Source: Leadbetterella byssophila_A
GTDB taxonomy: Bacteria; Bacteroidota; Bacteroidia; Cytophagales; Spirosomataceae
Assembly (NCBI GenBank): GCA_040394735.1
Contig: JBEBRR010000096.1
Location: 1-11,835, forward strand
Reading direction: 5' to 3'
DNA length: 11,835 nucleotides
The notes beneath the pieces were generated by a model. The model was given only the letters and a program-made list of their open reading frames with translations, made no database searches and was not told where the DNA came from. The first letter of the stretch is position 1; each line of letters starts with the position of its first letter. A program made the position numbers and the translations under genes. Positions 6,072-11,815 of this stretch are shown in pieces.

Positions 6072-7313
6072 TCAGTGCCTAAGCCGTTTTATTGCATTTT
6101 TCAGTGTCTGCTTTTCCGGATCGGAGTTAGTCAGCCGGATAGCCTTCTCGTAATGTGCTATGGCTTTCCCTGGGTCAGTATCCGCGTATAAATACCCCAA
6201 TAGTTGCTGATAATAGGTATGGTCTGCCAGGTTCAGTTTTTCCACTTCCCTGACTGCCTTTTCATTTCCGTAAACTTTGGCAAATGCAAAGGCCCTGTTC
6301 AGTGCGGTAACCGGCGAATACTCTATTAAAATGAGCTGGTTGTAAAGCTGCAGAATGTGCGGCCATTTGTGCTCATCTGTGGGAGTAGTATGCCAATAGG
6401 CCACTCCCGCTTCCAGGTGGTATTTTGATATTTCATCTCCGGTAGTGGCATTGACCAGGTAGTAATTCCCTCTCTGGATCAGCGAAGTATCCCATAAGGT
6501 CTTATCCTGCTCTTCAAATAAAACGGATTCGCCTTTATCATTTATTCTGGCTTCCAGTCGTGAGCTTTGAAAGCACATTAAGGCAAGCAAAGCAAGGGTC
6601 TTCGGCTGGCTGGTCAGCGGGTTTTCAGTGAGCAGCAAAGTCAGCCTCATGGCTTCGGAACAAAGCTCCGTCCTGATCTGCCTGTTACTTGTCCTGGAAA
6701 AATAGCCTTCATTGAACAGCAGATACAAAGTTCTTAAAACCGTATCCAGCCTGGACCGTATCGCTGTTTCGCCTAAGCTCCTGATCTGGAAATTGTCGTT
6801 CCGGAGAGTAGCCCTTGCTCTTTGCAGCCTTTTTTTTATGGTTTCGGTTTTAGTCAGGAAGGCAAAGGCCATCTCTTCCACACGAAAGCCACAAAGAATC
6901 TGTAAAGCCAGGCAAATCTGGCTTTCACCGGAATTAGCAGGATTACACACCGCAAAGATCATGGATAACTGGCTGTCTGTAATGATCGTGCTGCTCACTT
7001 CAAAATCATGTCCGGGTTGGATTTCATCCGTTCCGGTTGCGTTCCTGATTCCGGTTTCAATAACCGACAGCCGTTTGAAATAATCTTTGGTTTTGTTTTT
7101 GGCTACGGTATAAAGCCAGGCTTCGGGGTTTTCGGGTATGCCGTTCACCGCCCAGTGTTCGGATGCTTTCAGGAAAGTATCGCTGGCTATATCTTCGGCA
7201 GTCTCAATATGCTTTAACCCGAAATGACGGCATAAGACAGCCGTCATTTTCGCATATTCCTGCCGGAATAAGTGGGGTAGTCGTTCGTTATATGACCGTT
7301 CGGTACTACTCAC
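6072..7313 (-). CDS. ECF42-type RNA polymerase sigma factor with DUF6596 and TPR-like C-terminal extension
   Basis: 413 residues, about twice the length of a minimal ECF sigma factor. Domain order: sigma region 2 (about 8-82, with 'AEDIASDTFLKA' and 'NPEAWLYTVAKNKTKDYFKR'); sigma region 4 (about 115-170, 'GFRVEEMAFAFLTKTETIKK'); the DUF6596 domain (about 185-285) with the hallmark 'LFNEGY' (199-204); and a TPR-like helical tail (about 300-410) ending 'AIAHYEKAIRL...LKNAIKR'. This is the layout of the ECF42 group, which has no anti-sigma factor and is encoded beside DGPF/YCII proteins, as here. The start is GTG at 7311-7313, overlapping the upstream YCII stop by 8 bp, so translation is coupled. 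Family knowledge: the C-terminal extension is needed for activity and the inducing signal is unclear. It probably drives its own operon from 7679-7705. Confidence 0.92.
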   Translation of the reverse strand: MSSTERSYNERLPHLFRQEYAKMTAVLCRHFGLKHIETAEDIASDTFLKASEHWAVNGIPENPEAWLYTVAKNKTKDYFKRLSVIETGIRNATGTDEIQPGHDFEVSSTIITDSQLSMIFAVCNPANSGESQICLALQILCGFRVEEMAFAFLTKTETIKKRLQRARATLRNDNFQIRSLGETAIRSRLDTVLRTLYLLFNEGYFSRTSNRQIRTELCSEAMRLTLLLTENPLTSQPKTLALLALMCFQSSRLEARINDKGESVLFEEQDKTLWDTSLIQRGNYYLVNATTGDEISKYHLEAGVAYWHTTPTDEHKWPHILQLYNQLILIEYSPVTALNRAFAFAKVYGNEKAVREVEKLNLADHTYYQQLLGYLYADTDPGKAIAHYEKAIRLTNSDPEKQTLKNAIKRLRH

Positions 7314-7650
7314 GTTTTAAAACTTCGCGAACCTCGATATTCCCGCCCACCTGGTCAAAGACAGGGTTGGCTTTTGCCATTTCCACGGCTTCATCTATAT
7401 TTTCGGCACGTACCACGATATAACCGCTGATAAATTCTTTGATCTCGGTATAGGGGCCGTCGGTCACCACATTGCCGGGCTTTACGGTTTTGGCACTTCC
7501 TGCAGCAGGCAGAAGCGTGTTACCCTTATCTGCCAGCTTGTTTTGGGCAGCAATGCCCGCCAGCCAGTTCATCCGTTCCTGCATCTGCTCCGGCGAAGGC
7601 TGGAAATCCTTAATGTCTTTCAGTCTGAAAATTAATGCAAATTCTTTCAT
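7306..7650 (-). CDS. DGPF/YCII-domain protein, partner of the ECF42 sigma factor
   Basis: 114 residues, a ferredoxin-like alpha-beta YCII domain. Seen: an N-terminal 'EFALIFRL' strand, a 'QMQERMNWLAGIAAQNKLAD' helix (22-41), the DGPF motif in its Tyr form as 'VTDGPYTEIKEFISGYIVV' (62-80), and 'NIDEAVEMAKANPVF' (84-98) ending in an 'EVREV' strand. Family knowledge: DGPF proteins form small dimeric enzymes or sensors of unknown substrate and are the genomic signature of ECF41/ECF42-type sigma factors. It is the first gene of the two-gene transcript, and its TAG overlaps the sigma start. The His-Asp active-site pair of true YciI is not evident to me, so catalysis is uncertain. Confidence 0.9.
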   Translation of the reverse strand: MKEFALIFRLKDIKDFQPSPEQMQERMNWLAGIAAQNKLADKGNTLLPAAGSAKTVKPGNVVTDGPYTEIKEFISGYIVVRAENIDEAVEMAKANPVFDQVGGNIEVREVLKRE

Positions 7651-7678
7651 TGTTAAATTTTTTATTGTTCAGCTTAAT

Positions 7679-7705
7679 GACGATCGGCATCTCAGAACAG
7701 GGACA
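7679..7705 (-). promoter_or_regulatory. Candidate ECF42-dependent promoter (TGTCCC - N17 - CGTC)
   Basis: On the minus strand TGTCCC (7700-7705) is followed after 17 bases by CGTC (7679-7682), 28 bases upstream of the DGPF/YCII ATG. The ECF42 consensus described in Streptomyces is, from memory, TGTCGA at -35 and CG(A/T)C at -10. The -35 element here matches four of six bases and the -10 element fully. No TAnnTTTG box precedes this operon, supporting an alternative sigma factor. Confidence 0.5.
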
Positions 7706-7718
7706 AAGTTCGTGATTT

Positions 7719-7749
7719 TTTGAAATCAACCCGCCAGGTAGTACCTTTA
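7719..7749 (+). promoter_or_regulatory. Bacteroidota housekeeping promoter for the four-helix membrane protein
   Basis: TTTG at 7719-7722, a 19-base spacer, then TACCTTTA at 7742-7749 (one mismatch to TAnnTTTG). Spacing equals the Bacteroidota -33/-7 consensus. Predicted transcription start is about 7755. Confidence 0.6.
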
Positions 7750-7750
7750 T

Positions 7751-7770
7751 GAGATCCCGGAAGGGATTTC
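7751..7770 (+). promoter_or_regulatory. Leader hairpin with GNRA tetraloop near the ribosome-binding region
   Basis: GAGATCCC (7751-7758) pairs with GGGATTTC (7763-7770), one G-U pair, around the loop GGAA, a GNRA tetraloop. It ends 9 bases before the ATG at 7780 and covers the only purine-rich Shine-Dalgarno-like stretch (AAGGGA). With a transcript start near 7755 it would be the 5'-terminal structure of the mRNA: either protective or limiting to translation. Confidence 0.4.
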
Positions 7771-7779
7771 AATTAAAAC

Positions 7780-8250
7780 ATGATCTATTCTACCCTCCTG
7801 CCCTTGCACTCCCTGATCAGGTGGCTGGTTCTGGCCAGCCTGGTTTTTGCCATTTATATCGCATTCAGGGGCTGGCTTTCTAAAAAGGAGTTCTCCCGCT
7901 TTGACAATTCGGTCAGGCACTGGACCGCCACCATAGCCCACATTCAACTCCTCATTGGCATCTGGCTTTACCTGATCAGCCCCGTCACCGATTATTTCCT
8001 GTATCATTTTAAGGAAGCCGTGCACCTCAGGGAGATCCGTTTTTTCGGAATGGAGCACAGCCTGATGATGCTGCTTGCCATTGTCATCATTACCGTAGGT
8101 TCGGCAAAGGCCAAACGTAAGCCCACTGACACCGAAAAGTTCAGGACCATGGCCGTCTGGTTCTCCGTGGGGCTTCTGATCATCCTCAGCTCCATACCCT
8201 GGGCTTTTTCTCCCTTTACTGCCCGGCCGCATATCCGGGGCTTTTATTAG
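7780..8250 (+). CDS. Four-helix membrane protein, cytochrome b-like in outline
   Basis: 156 residues with four hydrophobic helices (about 5-28, 48-68, 92-108, 124-142) and positively charged loops. Histidines sit inside or at the edges of helices: H10 ('LPLHSLIRW'), H47 and H54 ('RHWTATIAHIQLLIG') and H93 ('GMEHSLMMLLA'). Small Bacteroidota proteins with this plan (LHS.IRW start, AHIQLLIG second helix, MEH third helix) are often labelled cytochrome B, because two His pairs could in principle coordinate haem. Haem binding has not been shown to my knowledge, and I treat the name as tentative. The gene is monocistronic with its own promoter and leader hairpin, divergent from the ECF42 operon. 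The stop codon overlaps an inverted-repeat element. Confidence 0.75.
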   Translation: MIYSTLLPLHSLIRWLVLASLVFAIYIAFRGWLSKKEFSRFDNSVRHWTATIAHIQLLIGIWLYLISPVTDYFLYHFKEAVHLREIRFFGMEHSLMMLLAIVIITVGSAKAKRKPTDTEKFRTMAVWFSVGLLIILSSIPWAFSPFTARPHIRGFY

Positions 8251-8311
8251 CCGCAGATGCACAGATCAAAACATGACCAGTGCTCAGAAAACTATCTGTG
8301 CATCTGTGGCT
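8249..8311. repeat. Long inverted repeat, dispersed intergenic-repeat type
   Basis: Left arm AGCCGCAGATGCACAGAT (8249-8266) and right arm ATCTGTGCATCTGTGGCT (8294-8311) pair at 17 of 18 positions (the exception a G-U wobble) around a 27-base loop. The left arm includes the last two bases of the upstream stop codon. The CACAGAT / ATCTGTG theme is known from intergenic repeats in several bacterial phyla. There is no T-run, so it is not a standard terminator. Confidence 0.7.
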
Positions 8312-8385
8312 AAACTCTGTGACAAAAACACGAACCTCCGCCATGCATACCCCTCACAACAGGAATTTTAAATTTGCACAAAGGC

Positions 8386-8439
8386 CACAAAGTAAAAAGT
8401 ACAAAGACACTAAGAACCCGGTTCTTTGGGTACTTCGTG
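8386..8439. repeat. Degenerate inverted repeat with CACAAAG / CTTCGTG theme
   Basis: Outer arms CACAAAGTA (8386-8394) and TACTTCGTG (8431-8439) differ at one position. An inner perfect hairpin AAGAACC-C-GGTTCTT spans 8412-8426. The left half repeats CACAAAG/ACAAAGACAC units, resembling the second common class of CACAAAG-rich intergenic repeats. Confidence 0.5.
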
Positions 8440-8480
8440 AAAATAACATGGCGCCCGTGATGAAATATCTGATCGGCCGC

Positions 8481-8519
8481 GGCAGATCACAGATCAGCAC
8501 AGGTATCGAATAATCTGCC
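8481..8519. repeat. Third inverted repeat of the intergenic cluster
   Basis: GGCAGAT (8481-8487) and ATCTGCC (8513-8519) form a perfect 7-bp stem over 25 bases containing 'CACAGATCAGCACAGG', a decayed echo of the first repeat. It lies 11 bp beyond the end of the convergent monooxygenase gene. The whole of 8251-8530 holds only these repeats; I see no credible gene in it. Confidence 0.45.
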
Positions 8520-8530
8520 TATTTTAAACA

Positions 8531-9613
8531 TCAAAGCCCGAGCGTCTTCATTAGTTCCCTCACTGCGGCACCACCCGCCCGGTTCGCTCCGATGGTAGAG
8601 GCCGAAGGGCCGTAACCCACCAGGTGGATCCGGGGTTCTTTCGCTACCCTTGTGGCCAGTGATCCGTCCATGATGATCCCACCCCCTTCTTCGCGAGGCA
8701 AAACGGGGTTCAGATGCTCCAGTGAGCTTTTAAAACCTGTATTCCAGAGGATGGCATCGGCTTTTTCTTCCCGGCCATCCGCCCATTTTACACCGTCAGA
8801 AGTAATCTCGCTGAACATCGGGAAGCGCTTCAGCACTCCGCGTTTTTCCATATCCTTTACGGTGGGCGAAAGCGGCAGCCCGGTCACCGAAACCACCGAT
8901 AAGGGCGGTAATCCTTTCCGCACACGCTCTTCCACCAGGGCTACGGCGTTATGGCCGGCCACATCGTCAAACGGCCCTTCCCTGAACTCAGGCACCCGGC
9001 GTGTCACCCAGGTAGTGGTGGTCACTTTCGAGATCTGGTCCAGCAGCTGGATAGCCGAAATGCCCGCCCCTATCACAATGACGTGTTTTCCTTTGAAATG
9101 ATCGGCCGTTTTAAAGTCTCTCGTGTGCAGCTGTTCACCCCCGAAAAGGCCGGCGCCGGGATACTCCGGTATATAGGGATTTTCCCAGGTGCCGGTAGCA
9201 TTAATAATACCCAATGCCGAGAACCGGGTTTCTGAAGTATCGATATAAAACCGTTCTCCGTGCCGGTACACCTTTTCTACCTTAACCGGGCGGTATACCC
9301 GGAGACCGAATTTCTTTTCATAGGCCTCGTAGTAATGCGGTACCGCCACACGGGCCTGCACTTCGGTTTCCTGTGTACCAGCGGTTTCATCAAAGGCCAT
9401 GCCCGGCAGATCATGGATGCGGTTAACCGTGCTTAGCGTGAGCGACGGCCACCGGAACTGCCAGGCGCCGCCGGGACGGGGCGCTTCATCGAAAATGATG
9501 AAATCAGGACCAATTTCGAATCCTCTTTTCTTTAAATGGTAGGCTGCGGAGAGCCCGGCCTGGCCTGCCCCGATCACGGCAATTCCGGTCTTGTAACGAA
9601 TGTTATCTGCCAT
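8531..9613 (-). CDS. Class B flavoprotein monooxygenase (FMO / CzcO-like, FAD and NADPH)
   Basis: 360 residues. The N-terminal FAD Rossmann motif is GxGxxG at G15-G20 ('VIGAGQAGLSAAYHL'), followed by 'FDEAPRPGGAWQFRWPSL' (41-58). The class B monooxygenase fingerprint FxGxxxHxxxF is present at F157-F167 ('FGGEQLHTRDF'). The NADPH Rossmann motif is 'VIVIGAGISAIQLL' (178-191). Late motifs are 'ILWNTGFKSSLEHL' (288-301) and 'LVGYGPSASTIGANRAG' (331-347). Family knowledge: such enzymes use NADPH and O2 to form a C4a-hydroperoxyflavin that oxygenates N, S or carbonyl groups. At 360 residues it is shorter than eukaryotic FMOs but normal for small bacterial CzcO-like members. It begins 16 bp after the LLM oxidoreductase gene, so the two are co-transcribed. 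The substrate cannot be told from sequence. Confidence 0.87.
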   Translation of the reverse strand: MADNIRYKTGIAVIGAGQAGLSAAYHLKKRGFEIGPDFIIFDEAPRPGGAWQFRWPSLTLSTVNRIHDLPGMAFDETAGTQETEVQARVAVPHYYEAYEKKFGLRVYRPVKVEKVYRHGERFYIDTSETRFSALGIINATGTWENPYIPEYPGAGLFGGEQLHTRDFKTADHFKGKHVIVIGAGISAIQLLDQISKVTTTTWVTRRVPEFREGPFDDVAGHNAVALVEERVRKGLPPLSVVSVTGLPLSPTVKDMEKRGVLKRFPMFSEITSDGVKWADGREEKADAILWNTGFKSSLEHLNPVLPREEGGGIIMDGSLATRVAKEPRIHLVGYGPSASTIGANRAGGAAVRELMKTLGL

Positions 9614-9629
9614 CGCTATACGATCCCGG

Positions 9630-10652
9630 TTAACGCCAGCCTAATCCCGGTGCCACATGTTCCAGGATAGCCGAAAGCACATGCACGTTATAATCTACAC
9701 CCAGGGTATTGGGTATGGTTAAAAGAAGCGTATCGGCTTCCTGAATGGCTTCGTCTTTTGCCAGCTCTTTGATGAGCTGATCGGGCTCGGCGGCATAGCT
9801 CCGGCCAAAGATGGCACGGGTATTCTGGTCCAGCATGCCTACCTTATCGGTGCGGTCGGCTTCATGGCCGAAATAGTACCTGTCCTGGTCGTTTACCAAT
9901 GCAAAAATAGAGCGGCTTACTGAAACACGGGGTTCACGCGTATGCCCGGCTTCCTTCCACGCTTTGCGGTACAGCCGGATCTGCTCGGCCTGCTGGATAT
10001 GAAAAGGCTTGCCGCTTTCATCAAATTTCAGGGTGGAGCTTTGCAGGTTCATGCCCACTTTGCCGGCCCATATAGCCGTGGCATCGGCTCCCGATCCCCA
10101 CCAGATACGGTCACGCAGGCCTGGAGAATGCGGTTCCAGGCCCAGCAGACCGGGCGGGTTCGGAAACATGGGGTTAGGATTGGGTTCGGCAAAACCTTCT
10201 CCTTTCAATGCTTCAAAAAACTCCAGCCCCTTCCGGCGGCCCATATCGGCGTCAGTTTCCCCCTGTGCCGGTTCATAGCCGAAATGCCGCCAGCCGTCGA
10301 TGACCTGCTCCGGAGACCCCCTGCTGATGCCGAGCTGTAATCGCCCGCCCGAAATCAGGTCAGCTGCTCCGGCATCTTCCACCATATACAGCGGATTTTC
10401 ATAACGCATATCAATTACCCCGGTACCGATCTCAATTTTTTTTGTCCTGGCGCCAATAGCTGCCAGCAGGGGAAAAGGCGAGGCCAACTGCTCGGCAAAA
10501 TGGTGTACCCGGAAATAAGCGCCGTCCAGGCCGATCTCTTCGGCCGCTACGGCCAGATCAATAGACTGCAGCAGGGTGTCAGCCGCTGTTTTGGTGCTGT
10601 AGGCCGGGTGCTTAGACCAATGTCCGAAGGATAAAAATCCTATTTTTTTCAT
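9630..10652 (-). CDS. LLM-class (luciferase-like) flavin-dependent oxidoreductase
   Basis: 340 residues, a bacterial-luciferase-type TIM barrel. Seen: an N-terminal strand 'KIGFLSFGHW' (2-11), 'DLAVAAEEIGLDGAYFRVHH' (32-51), 'IGTGVIDMRYENPLYMVEDA' (75-94), 'GGRLQLGISRGSPE' (100-113), and the C-terminal phosphate-binding region 'IWWGSGADATAIWAGKVGMN' (183-202). Family knowledge: members oxidise organic substrates with FMNH2 or F420; FMN is likelier here because Bacteroidota generally lack F420. It is the first gene of a two-gene operon with the FMO-like enzyme. Together they may catalyse successive oxygenations or degrade a sulfur or nitrogen compound, but no reductase gene is present. A possible promoter lies at 10782-10789, giving a leader of roughly 120 bases. 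Confidence 0.88.
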   Translation of the reverse strand: MKKIGFLSFGHWSKHPAYSTKTAADTLLQSIDLAVAAEEIGLDGAYFRVHHFAEQLASPFPLLAAIGARTKKIEIGTGVIDMRYENPLYMVEDAGAADLISGGRLQLGISRGSPEQVIDGWRHFGYEPAQGETDADMGRRKGLEFFEALKGEGFAEPNPNPMFPNPPGLLGLEPHSPGLRDRIWWGSGADATAIWAGKVGMNLQSSTLKFDESGKPFHIQQAEQIRLYRKAWKEAGHTREPRVSVSRSIFALVNDQDRYYFGHEADRTDKVGMLDQNTRAIFGRSYAAEPDQLIKELAKDEAIQEADTLLLTIPNTLGVDYNVHVLSAILEHVAPGLGWR

Positions 10653-10719
10653 AAATCCGCAATGGGCTTAATGGAATATCGTACGCCCTGAAGAATGGTT
10701 CCTTTCACAGGACTGATCC

Positions 10720-10761
10720 CTATAAAAACACGTTAGTTGTACAGCGAGTTCTATTATTCAT
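10720..10761 (-). CDS. Possible 13-aa leader peptide upstream of the flavin operon
   Basis: ATG at 10759-10761 opens 13 codons ('MNNRTRCTTNVFL') to TAG at 10720-10722. An unusually good Shine-Dalgarno AAGGAG (10769-10774) stands 7 bases before the ATG, which is notable because Bacteroidota rarely use strong ones. A TAATTTTG -7 box lies just upstream. It may be a leader peptide or chance. Confidence 0.2.
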   Translation of the reverse strand: MNNRTRCTTNVFL

Positions 10762-10781
10762 AGTAAAGCTCCTTTTTTAAT

Positions 10782-10789
10782 CAAAATTA
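10782..10789 (-). promoter_or_regulatory. -7 box candidate for the flavin oxidoreductase operon
   Basis: The minus strand reads TAATTTTG, an exact TAnnTTTG match. It overlaps the left arm of the 19-bp palindrome at 10786-10804, so whatever binds there could control both directions. The local sequence is very A+T-rich, so chance matches are more likely. Confidence 0.35.
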
Positions 10790-10804
10790 TACAAAATGTA
10801 TAAT
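10786..10804. promoter_or_regulatory. Candidate operator of the GNAT-XRE module, 19-bp palindrome
   Basis: ATTATACA-AAA-TGTATAAT, perfect 8-bp arms around three bases, ending 7 bp before the plus-strand -7 box. The right half-site recurs in near form as TGTATATT (10810-10817) and TGTATTAA (10818-10825), overlapping the -7 box. Such palindromes before toxin-antitoxin operons are usually bound by the antitoxin. Confidence 0.6.
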
Positions 10805-10811
10805 TTACTTG

Positions 10812-10819
10812 TATATTTG
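10812..10819 (+). promoter_or_regulatory. -7 box of the GNAT-XRE operon
   Basis: TATATTTG, an exact TAnnTTTG match, 20 bases upstream of the ATG at 10840. No clear -33 TTTG; the palindrome occupies that position. Confidence 0.6.
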
Positions 10820-10839
10820 TATTAATTAACGCACAGCAG

Positions 10840-11352
10840 ATGAATGTACGGATTGTAAGAGTATCAGACGGGCAGTCTGTAGAAGCAACAATAAATCCCG
10901 CACAAAACATAGGGTTACCCTCTGTTACAAATGGTTGGCGATTTAATTTTAAAAAGTTTGCAAATTATAAAGGACATAAAACATTTGTTTTGATTTGTGA
11001 GGAAGCTCCCGGTACTTTGGAAGGATGCCTGGTATTCAGAATGAAAGATGAAATAGAGCCCTACATGGCGTTTATAGAGATAGCTCCTCATAATAAAGGT
11101 ATTGAAAAACGTTATGACAAAGTTGCCGGATGTTTAATAGCGTATGCCTGCCGGCTAAGTTTTTTACACGGTACAACCTACTATAAGGGATGGCTGGCAT
11201 TTGATGTTTTGGAAGAGAATAAAAATGACGAGATCAAATTAATGAATCTCTATTGCCGGAAATACGGAGCTTTAAGATGGGGTAAGACTACCACCATGGT
11301 CATAAGCCCTGAAGCAGGTGAAACTCTCATACAAGAATTCTTATACAATTAG
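10840..11352 (+). CDS. GNAT-fold protein, putative toxin of a GNAT-XRE toxin-antitoxin pair
   Basis: 170 residues. The second half has the order of a GCN5-related N-acetyltransferase: strand 4 'YMAFIEIAP' (75-83), an acetyl-CoA-loop-like 'HNKGIEKRYDK' (84-94), helix 3 'VAGCLIAYACRLSF' (95-108), strand 5 'KGWLAFDVL' (116-124), helix 4 'IKLMNLYCRKYGALRWG' (132-148), and a last strand with 'TTMVIS' (151-156). The (Q/R)xxGx(G/A) loop is degenerate: His84 and Gly87 are present but the second Gly/Ala is Glu89. It lies 7 bp upstream of a HigA-like XRE gene, follows a palindromic operator and is A+T-rich relative to its neighbours. GNAT toxins such as TacT and AtaT acetylate aminoacyl-tRNA, usually with ribbon-helix-helix antitoxins, so the XRE partner would be atypical. 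Toxicity is inference; a housekeeping acetyltransferase is the alternative. Confidence 0.6.
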   Translation: MNVRIVRVSDGQSVEATINPAQNIGLPSVTNGWRFNFKKFANYKGHKTFVLICEEAPGTLEGCLVFRMKDEIEPYMAFIEIAPHNKGIEKRYDKVAGCLIAYACRLSFLHGTTYYKGWLAFDVLEENKNDEIKLMNLYCRKYGALRWGKTTTMVISPEAGETLIQEFLYN

Positions 11353-11359
11353 ACTGGAA

Positions 11360-11815
11360 ATGAAAGAAATAGAAATAGCTGATATTTGGGATAAAGAAAA
11401 AACAGATGCTCTAAGTAGTTTTATCGCTTCCCGGTCAAAGAGACAATCTAAAGAACGCGTACTAAGAAATGAACTGCTATCTATCAGGTTTCAGATAGAA
11501 GACTATATTGAATCTGACGGAAATCATCAAAAATTAAAAGTGTCAGACTTTGTTAAAATGTATCTTAAAGCTTTCAATATTACTCAAAAACAAATGGCGG
11601 AGTTGTTTGAGATGAAAGACAGTAACCTGCATAAATACTTAGTGGGTGAAAGGAAGTTAAATACAGATCTGATTTTAAAACTAAGCTCGTTTTCGCATTT
11701 AAATCCCGAGTATTGGTTAAGAATAGAAGTCAAAAATGAGCTCATTGAAATAAATAAAGAAATGAATGATAAATACCGTAAATATGATTACCGTAACTTA
11801 CAAAATCATCTGTAA
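11360..11815 (+). CDS. HigA-like XRE-family protein, putative antitoxin
   Basis: 151 residues from the ATG at 11360; an in-frame GTG at 11318 would overlap the previous gene by 35 bp and is less likely. A charged, helical N-terminal part (about 1-55, with 'SRSKRQSKERVLRNELLSIR') precedes a helix-turn-helix of the HigA/VapI type: 'LKAFNITQKQMAELFEMKDS' (69-88), 'NLHKYLVGERKLNTDLILKL' (89-108), then the diagnostic 'LNPEYWLRIEVKNEL' (114-128), matching the HigA-family PE(F/Y)WL segment. The C terminus is basic and tyrosine-rich. In HigBA-type systems, toxin-first with the XRE antitoxin second, the antitoxin binds a palindrome before the operon. Here 10786-10804 fits. A toxin-antitoxin role is inference from this arrangement. 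Confidence 0.72.
   Translation: MKEIEIADIWDKEKTDALSSFIASRSKRQSKERVLRNELLSIRFQIEDYIESDGNHQKLKVSDFVKMYLKAFNITQKQMAELFEMKDSNLHKYLVGERKLNTDLILKLSSFSHLNPEYWLRIEVKNELIEINKEMNDKYRKYDYRNLQNHL

Noticed and set aside
7747..8262. 171-codon minus-strand frame over the four-helix membrane protein
   Set aside because: Antisense to a gene with clear helices and its own promoter; low-complexity polar composition typical of shadows.
8249..8311. CRISPR repeats or a rho-independent terminator
   Set aside because: Only two inverted (not direct) copies, no spacers, and no T-run after the stem.
8280..8513. 77-codon plus-strand frame in the inverted-repeat region
   Set aside because: Made almost entirely of repeat arms; no start context and no recognisable protein.
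8531..9613. Naming the monooxygenase ArsO or CzcO
   Set aside because: No arsenic or metal genes nearby, and these labels are loosely applied across the family.
11318..11359. GTG at 11318 as the start of the XRE protein
   Set aside because: It would overlap the GNAT gene by 35 bp and add residues with no homology to the HigA family; the ATG at 11360 lies 7 bp after the upstream stop.
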